From contig NZ_UGNV01000001.1 in assembly GCF_900452395.1 (NCBI RefSeq), positions 1,265,501 to 1,329,500 of the forward strand: DNA of 64,000 nucleotides, read 5' to 3'. Below are positions 57,905-64,000 of this stretch, piece after piece (position 1 is the first letter of the stretch; each line of letters begins with the position of its first letter). The translations under genes were made by a program, and so were the position numbers. The stretch comes from Legionella beliardensis (GTDB taxonomy: Bacteria > Pseudomonadota > Gammaproteobacteria > Legionellales > Legionellaceae). Under the pieces are notes generated by a model, which saw only the letters and a list, made by a program, of their open reading frames with translations, did no database searches and was not told the DNA's origin.

Positions 57905-58969
57905 TTGCTTACTTTAAGACAGCAAATTGGCCAGATGCTTATCATGGGCTTTAACGGACTTGAATTGAATTCATCAAATCCTGTGCGTGAATGGCTTGTT
58001 AAAGATGGGTTAGGCGGGGTTATTTTATTTGATAAAGACGTAGCAACTAACTTACCTAGAAAAAATTTAGAAAATTTAAATCAAATAGCAGCGTTAACTG
58101 CTCAACTAAAACAATGTGCCGAAAATAATAATACCCTCGTTGATTCACTGCCTTTATTTATAGGAATTGATTATGAGGGCGGTGCAGTTGATAGATTAAA
58201 AAATATTGCAGGCTGTCCTAAGACGTTAACGCCTGAGCAAATGGCTCAATTGTCTGATGTCGAATTTATAAAGCAAGCAGAGCAAATGGCAAAAGTAATA
58301 AAACAGTTAGGTTTTAACTTAAATTTTGCACCCGTGCTCGATTTAAACCTTAATAAAGATGAAGGTATCATCGGCAAGCTAGGACGTGGTTTTTCAGCAG
58401 AACCTGCTAAGGTAATTAAATATGCAGAGCTGTTTGTTAAGGTGTTTGCTGAGCAAGATATAACTTGCTGCTATAAGCACTTTCCTGGGCATGGTAGTGC
58501 TCTAGGGGATACTCATCAAGGTTTTGTCGATGTAACCGATACGTTTCAGGACTTAGAGCTTAGTCCCTATCAAGCGCTCTCTGCTAGAGGCCAATTACCT
58601 GCCATGATCATGACAGCGCATGTGATTAATCGCCACTTAGACTCAAGCGGTTTACCTGCAACCTTGTCAAAGCCTATATTAACTGATTTACTAAGAAAAA
58701 AATTGGGTTTTGATGGCGTCATAGTCAGTGATGACTTGCAGATGCATGCTATTAGTCATTATTTTTCTTTAGAAGAAATGCTTTGCCTTAGTATTAATGC
58801 TGGCGCTGATATGCTTATTTTTGCCAATCAGCTTGGGTATAATAGTGCCTCAGACATTATTGATATCATTGAACAATTAGTAAAGAAACAAGCTATTTCT
58901 AGTGCGCGTATCACAGAATCCTATAATCGGATTATGCGCTTAAAGCAAAGGCAGTTAGCAATTGTTTAA
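57905..58969 (+). CDS. nagZ: Glycoside hydrolase family 3, NagZ-like beta-N-acetylglucosaminidase
   Basis: A 354-residue single-domain GH3 protein. It has IGIDYEGGAVDRL (family form D-x-EGG-x-V-x-R), the NagZ loop motif KHFPGHGSALGDTHQG with the catalytic His-Asp dyad, and VIVSDDLQMHAI with the nucleophile Asp. NagZ cleaves GlcNAc from anhydro-muropeptides in the cytoplasm for peptidoglycan recycling; there is no signal peptide here. The start is TTG, since an in-frame TAA lies immediately upstream (57902-57904) and no ATG is available nearby. The EGG motif is followed by Ala where Arg is usual. Confidence 0.87.
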   Translation: MLTLRQQIGQMLIMGFNGLELNSSNPVREWLVKDGLGGVILFDKDVATNLPRKNLENLNQIAALTAQLKQCAENNNTLVDSLPLFIGIDYEGGAVDRLKNIAGCPKTLTPEQMAQLSDVEFIKQAEQMAKVIKQLGFNLNFAPVLDLNLNKDEGIIGKLGRGFSAEPAKVIKYAELFVKVFAEQDITCCYKHFPGHGSALGDTHQGFVDVTDTFQDLELSPYQALSARGQLPAMIMTAHVINRHLDSSGLPATLSKPILTDLLRKKLGFDGVIVSDDLQMHAISHYFSLEEMLCLSINAGADMLIFANQLGYNSASDIIDIIEQLVKKQAISSARITESYNRIMRLKQRQLAIV

Positions 58970-58978
58970 AAATCAATC

Positions 58979-59006
58979 TTGATCTCAAGGTAAATTGTGT
59001 TAAAAT
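58979..59006 (+). promoter_or_regulatory. Promoter-like sequence before the small Cys-rich frame
   Basis: TTGATC (58979-58984), a 16-base spacer and TAAAAT (59001-59006) lie about 40 bases before an ATG with a good ribosome binding site. It begins 10 bases after the NagZ-like stop and could serve the mini-gene at 59045 and the symporter gene. Confidence 0.5.
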
Positions 59007-59044
59007 GTGGTCTTAATGTTCAAAAAGAACTCAAGAAGGTAACT

Positions 59045-59122
59045 ATGGATAAATTTATTTTCATGACAAGGTTTTGTAATCTCACTAGCTTTTACGGCTG
59101 CTGTTGTTGCTGTTGCTGCTAA
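59045..59122 (+). CDS. 25-residue mini-gene ending in seven cysteines, or a frameshifted small membrane peptide
   Basis: An ATG preceded by AAGG at six bases opens MDKFIFMTRFCNLTSFYG followed by CCCCCCC and TAA. A one-base shift gives a very different, typical small membrane peptide from the same bases: GFVISLAFTAAVVAVAAKC ending at TAA 59127-59129. Either the poly-Cys frame is real, or a single-base change separates the start from the hydrophobic frame. A promoter-like sequence lies upstream. Confidence 0.4.
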   Translation: MDKFIFMTRFCNLTSFYGCCCCCCC

Positions 59123-59174
59123 ATGTTAAGTCATTAATTAAATTTATCAATGAATGTAGTTATAGGTAGTCTTC

Positions 59175-60437
59175 ATGAGTATACAAGCTAAAAATAAATT
59201 TTGGTTCAGCCCGCTCTTCTTATATTCTCTAATGATTGTCTTGGGCTTGCTAAGTGGCTGGTCTGATATTTCTGAGTTAAAAACCCTAGGTTTATTTATT
59301 TCAGATGTGTTTATTCGCATTTTTAAATGCATCAGTTTGCCGATTATCTTTTTATCTATTATCGTAACCTTATCTAACTATCGCACTGATGGCTCTTTGC
59401 GCTTTGTTTGGCGTCGAGCGATGACTTATACGTTAGGAACAACCTTAGTTGCTGCAGCCATTAGTTGTTTATTGTATCTTTTAATTAAACCAAGTTTAAT
59501 AGAAACGATTAAACAGCCTAGCGTGTTACCAGGTAAGCAATTAACCTATCTAGAGCATATTAGCCAGTTAATTCCATCAAATATTTTATCCCCCTTTTTA
59601 GAGCAGCAGGTATTAAGTGTGCTTTTACTTGGGATTGTCTTTGGCATTGCGATTCGTTTTATTCCTGAGCTTAAATCTCGTGAAGCAATTACCGCTTTTT
59701 TTCGTGGTACCCATAGTATGTTTATGGTTATTACTAGCTGGATTATCAAAATTATCCCTCTAGGCCTTTATGGATTTATAACAACAACGGTTATAGAGTT
59801 TCGCAGTGGGGTGGCTATTAGAGGCATTGGTGAATATTTATTAGTCATTATACTGGCTAATCTTGTGCAAGGTTTTATTGTTTTACCTCTTTGGCTAAGA
59901 GCGCAAGGTATTAAGCCGTTTGTTGCAATGAAAGGTATGCTGCCAGCATTATCAGTTGCTTTTTTCTCTAAGTCTTCAGTGGGTACGCTACCGGTTACAA
60001 TGAAAACAGCCGAGCAAAATTTAAATATTAAACCTGAAGTGAGCCGTTTTGTTTTACCTTTATGCACGAGCTTAAATATGAATGGGTGCGCTGCCTTTAT
60101 TTTTGCAACCGTTATTTATTTAATGCAAAATTATGGGATGGCTATTTCATTGCCTATGATGGCCCTTTGGGTAATTATTGCCACTATCGCTGCCATAGGA
60201 AATGCTGGTGTGCCCATGGGCTGCTTTTTCTTAAGTGCTAGTTTATTGGCAAGCATGAATGTGCCAATTACATTGATGGGTATTATTTTACCTTTTTATA
60301 GCGTCATTGATATGTTAGAAACCGCATTAAATGTTTGGTCAGACTCTTGTGTGACTCAAGTTGTTGATGAAAAATTAAAGCTAAGCGAAGCTGATACCTC
60401 AACAGATAAAGCAATTTTAGGAACTAACGCTATTTAA
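59175..60437 (+). CDS. Dicarboxylate/amino-acid:cation symporter (DAACS family)
   Basis: A 420-residue transporter of the GltP/DctA/GltPh fold, with eight transmembrane segments and two re-entrant loops. Key regions are FLSIIVTLSNYR near helix 3, the serine-rich hairpin SVAFFSKSSVGTLPVTMK, and helix 7 with TSLNMNGCAAFIFATVIY, which corresponds to the NMDGT motif of glutamate carriers but reads NMNGC. The changed motif may shift substrate or cation use. It imports an acidic or neutral amino acid or dicarboxylate. Confidence 0.9.
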   Translation: MSIQAKNKFWFSPLFLYSLMIVLGLLSGWSDISELKTLGLFISDVFIRIFKCISLPIIFLSIIVTLSNYRTDGSLRFVWRRAMTYTLGTTLVAAAISCLLYLLIKPSLIETIKQPSVLPGKQLTYLEHISQLIPSNILSPFLEQQVLSVLLLGIVFGIAIRFIPELKSREAITAFFRGTHSMFMVITSWIIKIIPLGLYGFITTTVIEFRSGVAIRGIGEYLLVIILANLVQGFIVLPLWLRAQGIKPFVAMKGMLPALSVAFFSKSSVGTLPVTMKTAEQNLNIKPEVSRFVLPLCTSLNMNGCAAFIFATVIYLMQNYGMAISLPMMALWVIIATIAAIGNAGVPMGCFFLSASLLASMNVPITLMGIILPFYSVIDMLETALNVWSDSCVTQVVDEKLKLSEADTSTDKAILGTNAI

Positions 60438-60476
60438 TGCCTTAATAACTTACGTTCAGCTTAGCGTAAGTTTCAC

Positions 60477-61610
60477 TTAGTTTATTAATAATTGCTTACA
60501 GATTAGAAAATAAATTTCTCTTAATACTTCTAAGTCAGCTAACGATACGCACTCATTGACTTGATGAATGGTTTTATTAATAGGCCCTAATTCAATGACC
60601 TCAACACCATAAGGCGCAATAAAACGCCCATCTGAAGTGCCACCATCAGTAGATAGATGAGGTTTTTGTCCGGTAACTTCGGTAATTACTTTAATTGAGT
60701 TATCCAGTAGCTTTCCGTGATTAGTTAAAAAAGGCTCACCATTAAGCCGCCATTTAATGACTGATTGAATCCCATATTTTTTGAAGCACTCTTGCACTTG
60801 AGTTTGGATACCAGTGACTGTTTGCTCAGTAGAAAAGCGAAAATTAAATTGTAAAAGTAATTCTCCAGGAATAATATTTTCTGCCTGTCCGCCTGATTGA
60901 ATATGAGTAATTTGCAAAGAAGTGGGTGGGAAAAATTCGTTGCCATTATCCCATTGGGCATTTGTAAGCTCGGCTAAAGCTGGCGCTAATTGATGGATAG
61001 GATTTTGCGCAAGGCGCGGATAAGCAACATGGCCTTGTTTTCCTTGCACAGTGATATTGCCAGTTAATGAACCGCGACGGCCAACTTTAATCGTATCACC
61101 AAGCATATATTGACTGGATGGTTCGCCAACAATGCAGTAATCCGGTTGAATCCCAAGCTTTTGTAATTCACTCATCACATAAGGGGTGCCCTGATCAAAT
61201 AAGCTTCCTTCTTCGCCACTGGTAATTAAGAAGCCTAAACTCCCTTGTAAGGGATGATTGTTAGCAACAACTTGTTCTGCCATAGCCATCATTGCGGCTA
61301 AGCTGCCTTTCATATCAGCAGCGCCACGAGCGTAAGCTATGCCATTTTGCTCGATGAGTTCAAATGGTTCAGTACGCCATTGCTCTCTATTACCTACAGG
61401 AACCACATCAGTATGTCCGGCAAATACTAGCAGGGGGCCTTTCTTGCCAATATGAGCAAAAAAATTAGCAACCGGAGGATTATTAAATTGGAAGCAAGTA
61501 AACCCAAGCTGATTAAAGAAATGCATCATATATTCTTGGCAGCCATCATCATTAGGGGTAATTGATTTGAACTGCACAAGCTCGCTTAATAATGAACGAA
61601 TAGAAATCAT
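60477..61610 (-). CDS. dapE: Succinyl-diaminopimelate desuccinylase
   Basis: A 377-residue M20 metalloenzyme: zinc ligands in FAGHTDVVPVG, GAADMKGSLAAM, TSGEEGSLFDQGT and GEPSSQ, and GGTSDGRFIA near the C-terminus. It releases succinate from N-succinyl-LL-diaminopimelate for lysine and peptidoglycan. Its ATG overlaps the dapD stop by one base. Confidence 0.96.
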   Translation of the reverse strand: MISIRSLLSELVQFKSITPNDDGCQEYMMHFFNQLGFTCFQFNNPPVANFFAHIGKKGPLLVFAGHTDVVPVGNREQWRTEPFELIEQNGIAYARGAADMKGSLAAMMAMAEQVVANNHPLQGSLGFLITSGEEGSLFDQGTPYVMSELQKLGIQPDYCIVGEPSSQYMLGDTIKVGRRGSLTGNITVQGKQGHVAYPRLAQNPIHQLAPALAELTNAQWDNGNEFFPPTSLQITHIQSGGQAENIIPGELLLQFNFRFSTEQTVTGIQTQVQECFKKYGIQSVIKWRLNGEPFLTNHGKLLDNSIKVITEVTGQKPHLSTDGGTSDGRFIAPYGVEVIELGPINKTIHQVNECVSLADLEVLREIYFLICKQLLIN

Positions 61611-62434
61611 TATTGATAATCTCTTAAAAGCTCATTAATACTTACTTTTGCTCTAGTTTTTTCATCGACTTGCTTAACAATGACCGCACAATACAAACTA
61701 TAACGACCATCTTCACTGGGAAGGTTTCCAGGCACAACAACAGAGCCTGCAGGAATTCTGCCATAACTAATAGCGCCTGTTAGTCGATTATAAATTTTTG
61801 TGCTTTGACCTAGGAAGACACCCATCGATAGGACTGAGTTTTTTTCGACAATAACACCCTCAACAACTTCCGAGCGCGCTCCAATAAAGCAATTGTCTTC
61901 AATGATAGTTGGATTGGCTTGTAAAGGCTCAAGCACACCGCCAATACCTACGCCACCTGATAAGTGAACATTTTTACCAATCTGAGCACAGGAGCCAACA
62001 GTCGCCCAAGTGTCTATCATAGCACCCTCATCAATATAGGCGCCAATATTAACATACGAAGGCATTAAAACCGTATTTCTAGCCACATAAGCGCCGCGAC
62101 GCACCATGGCATGCGGAACAACACGAATTTGCGCTTCCTGCCATTTGCCTTCATCATAATCTGTAAATTTAAGTGGAACTTTATCGTAAAATTGACAGAA
62201 CCCTGCCTCAATAGGCCGATTTGGATACAATCTAAAAGACAACAAAACAGCTTTTTTAAGCCATTGATTCACCACCCAATGGCCATCTTTCAATTCAGCT
62301 ACCCGATAATAGCCCTGGTCTAATCCTGCTAAGACCTCGTCTACGGCAGAAAGAAGATCAGAATGGGCATTATTGGCTGTTAATTGTTGACTTATTTTAA
62401 AACCCTCATCAATGATAGCTGCTAATGAATTCAT
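61610..62434 (-). CDS. dapD: Tetrahydrodipicolinate N-succinyltransferase
   Basis: A 274-residue left-handed beta-helix acyltransferase with hexapeptide repeats from about residue 105 to 215 ([40 protein letters not shown]). It makes N-succinyl-2-amino-6-oxopimelate. Its neighbour dapE performs a later step of the same branch, with coupled translation. Confidence 0.96.
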   Translation of the reverse strand: MNSLAAIIDEGFKISQQLTANNAHSDLLSAVDEVLAGLDQGYYRVAELKDGHWVVNQWLKKAVLLSFRLYPNRPIEAGFCQFYDKVPLKFTDYDEGKWQEAQIRVVPHAMVRRGAYVARNTVLMPSYVNIGAYIDEGAMIDTWATVGSCAQIGKNVHLSGGVGIGGVLEPLQANPTIIEDNCFIGARSEVVEGVIVEKNSVLSMGVFLGQSTKIYNRLTGAISYGRIPAGSVVVPGNLPSEDGRYSLYCAVIVKQVDEKTRAKVSINELLRDYQ

Positions 62435-62528
62435 AAATTGAACATTCTAAAAAATGATAATTGCTAGTATACCCAAACTTAATCAAGAATGAAGTAGTGA
62501 CATTTACATAATTCTCGCAAAAGCCAGT

Positions 62529-62547
62529 AAACACGGGCTAAGTACTC
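62529..62547 (+). repeat. Copy of a short dispersed word
   Basis: AAACACGGGCTAAGTACTC here matches 57015-57033 in 18 of 19 bases. Similarity continues weakly into the next 15 bases, toward the sequence after the second GGGCTAAATACT at 57260. It sits between the divergent-free ends of dapD and the acyltransferase gene. Confidence 0.6.
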
Positions 62548-62574
62548 CGGTATTGAGATTTAAGTAAGAGCAAA

Positions 62575-63471
62575 TCAAGAAGAGATCACTTGGAGTCCTT
62601 TGATTAACTTATCTTTTTCTTCCCACTGCTCGTTTAACCAATTACGAAACTCTAATTGCTTATGCTCATTATGGATGAGTGATTGATCAAAAAATTTAGC
62701 CGGAATAGGAATTTGGCGTAATTTGACATAAATGGTATCAATACGATGACAGAGAAAATTCCATAAGGTTGGTTTTTTAGAAGAATAAACGATAGTCAAA
62801 TCGGTAATCGACTTAACCCGGTTTTCTAACGCCGCAATAACAAAACTAATGCCGCCGGCTTTTGGTTTTAATAAAAAATGATAAGGTGATTTTTGATTTG
62901 TTTTCTTTTCAGCCGTGAAGCGTGTTCCCTCAATAAAGTTCATCACCGCTGATGGGGTGTTTTTAAATAACGTCATCGCCTTATTAGTAGACTCTAAATC
63001 TTTGCCGCGCTTATGTGGGTTTTTGGTTAAATATTCTTTAGAATAGCGTTTCATAAAAGGACAACCCATAGCCCACCAAGCAAACCCTAATAACGGAACC
63101 CATTTTAGCTGATCTTTTATAAAAAATTTTAAGACAGGAATTTTACGATTTAAAACGTATTGTAAAACAACAATATCTAACCAGCTCTGATGATTAGCGA
63201 CGACTAAATACCAATTATCATCGGATAAATTATCTAATCCATTGACTTCCCATCTTACTTTCTTTGTTAAGCGAATATACCAATTATTGGTACTACTCCA
63301 GTAAGTCGTGATAGTATCAATGAGCTTGGTACAGAAAATACGAAAGCGTAAATTAGGAAATAATTTTAGCAAGCCCATAATAAGAATGGGTATGAAAAAT
63401 ATAATGGTTGAGGTAATAAGCACTAAAATAGATAAAACCCCATGCCATTGGCTACCTCTTTTCTGACGCAT
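62575..63471 (-). CDS. PlsC-family acyltransferase (YihG-like)
   Basis: Two N-terminal hydrophobic helices (residues 12-35) precede a PlsC domain. Motif I is NHQSWLDIVVLQ (HxxxxD), motif II has GCPFMKRYSKEY, motif III is NFIEGTRFT, and a proline-rich region (KPKAGGISFVIAAL) follows. It esterifies lysophosphatidate or a related lysophospholipid at the inner membrane. The length of 298 and the sequence style resemble E. coli YihG. Confidence 0.9.
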   Translation of the reverse strand: MRQKRGSQWHGVLSILVLITSTIIFFIPILIMGLLKLFPNLRFRIFCTKLIDTITTYWSSTNNWYIRLTKKVRWEVNGLDNLSDDNWYLVVANHQSWLDIVVLQYVLNRKIPVLKFFIKDQLKWVPLLGFAWWAMGCPFMKRYSKEYLTKNPHKRGKDLESTNKAMTLFKNTPSAVMNFIEGTRFTAEKKTNQKSPYHFLLKPKAGGISFVIAALENRVKSITDLTIVYSSKKPTLWNFLCHRIDTIYVKLRQIPIPAKFFDQSLIHNEHKQLEFRNWLNEQWEEKDKLIKGLQVISS

Positions 63472-63487
63472 TTAACACTCCTTAGTT

Positions 63488-64000
63488 TTAAGCTAATGCA
63501 TAATTTAAATCAGCAATCAAATCTTCAATATATTCAATACCTACTGACAGACGCACAAAGCCATCAACAATACCTAATACTTTTCTTGTTTCGGGTGGAA
63601 TGGAAGCGTGGGTCATAATTGCTGGGTGCTCAATGAGACTTTCCACCCCACCTAAACTTTCAGCTAAAGTAAATACCTCACAACGATTAAGAAAACGCTG
63701 ACTAAAATCAAGGCTGCCATCAAGGACAATAGAAATCATACCGCCAAAAGCATGCATTTGCTGTTTAGCTAGAGCATATTGTGGGTGGCTAGGTAATCCT
63801 GGGTAAATAACGTGTTTAACTTTAGCATGCTGCTCAAGCCACTGTGCAAGTACCATGGCATTCTCACAATGCCGTTGCATGCGAATAGAGAGGGTCTTTA
63901 AACTACGTAGCAATAAAAAACTATCAAATGGGCTAGCAATAGCACCACAGGAATTTTGTAAGAAAGCAAGTTTCTCAATAAGCTCTGGGTTGTCACCAAC
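63488..64000 (-). CDS. Cys/Met metabolism PLP-dependent enzyme, C-terminal part (truncated by window edge)
   Basis: The frame runs to the window edge, so the N-terminal two thirds with the PLP lysine are outside. Visible are NSCGAIASPFDSFLLLRSLKTLSIRMQRH, HVIYPGLPSHPQY, FGGMISI and the C-terminal signature AESLGGVESLIEHPAIMTHASIPPE followed by GIVDGFVRLSVGIEYIEDL. This is the cystathionine gamma-synthase / gamma-lyase family; which one cannot be decided from this part. Confidence 0.92.
   Translation of the reverse strand, partial: VGDNPELIEKLAFLQNSCGAIASPFDSFLLLRSLKTLSIRMQRHCENAMVLAQWLEQHAKVKHVIYPGLPSHPQYALAKQQMHAFGGMISIVLDGSLDFSQRFLNRCEVFTLAESLGGVESLIEHPAIMTHASIPPETRKVLGIVDGFVRLSVGIEYIEDLIADLNYALA

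Overview
The window is an AT-rich, densely coding gammaproteobacterial chromosome segment. It most likely comes from a Legionella species or a close Legionellaceae relative. This is inferred from gene content: several genes resemble Dot/Icm-type effectors, including one with a eukaryotic CaaX prenylation box and one with an F-box-like plus ankyrin-like N-terminus. Housekeeping clusters are of Legionella type, including pyrG-kdsA, ribD-ribE-ribBA and mla-ibaG-murA. No phage, transposase, CRISPR array or rRNA was seen. Two tRNA genes are present: Lys(CUU) and Ser(GGA).

Layout. 0-5.5 kb: the end of an MFS transporter, rhodanese, YdiI-like thioesterase, a stand-alone WYL-like protein, a VOC protein, tRNA-Lys, a secreted polysaccharide deacetylase and an exported YARHG-domain protein. 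5.5-11.5 kb: a coiled-coil protein that may be an effector, a PilS/PilR-type two-component pair and a BepA-like periplasmic protease. 11.7-17.3 kb: riboflavin genes, then pyrG-kdsA. 17.4-21.9 kb: an F-box/ankyrin-like effector candidate, a YccA-type membrane protein, a nitrilase-family amidase and tldD. 21.9-22.2 kb: three unrelated palindromic repeats in a row, the last supplying the stop codon of mfd (22.2-25.7 kb). 25.7-27.4 kb: an island with a 42-bp perfect palindrome, a strong promoter, a long leader, a CheD/CNF1-like protein ending in a CaaX box, and a secreted protein made of two repeated Cys-rich modules. 27.7-32.8 kb: an MFS transporter behind a possible leader-peptide attenuator, then rhomboid, xseA, a SPOR-domain protein and glutaminase. 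32.9-38.6 kb (minus strand): kdsD-kdsC-lptC-lptA-lptB-trpG-trpD-trpC, closely packed except for 67 bases between the first two. 39.0-44.6 kb: mlaFEDCB, ibaG, murA and a Nif3-like gene. 44.7-56.6 kb: a hairpin element, a membrane effector candidate, a UbiA-type phosphoribosyltransferase paired with an AftB-like glycosyltransferase, a WbpM/CapD-type dehydratase, an RND efflux pump and an amino-acid permease. 56.8-64 kb: tRNA-Ser, a MITE-like element, a secreted protein, a NagZ-like GH3 enzyme, an odd poly-Cys mini-gene, a dicarboxylate/amino-acid symporter, dapE/dapD, an acyltransferase and the end of a transsulfuration enzyme.

Much of the conserved content serves the envelope: Kdo synthesis (kdsA, kdsC, kdsD), LPS transport (lptABC), phospholipid retrograde transport (mla), peptidoglycan (murA, NagZ, dapD/dapE), surface glycan and efflux. 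The most notable item is the 26.2-26.9 kb gene. It carries the Thr-Cys-His spacing of CheD deamidases and a lysine-rich C-terminus ending in a CaaX motif. Together these suggest a host-membrane-targeted deamidase or transglutaminase effector.
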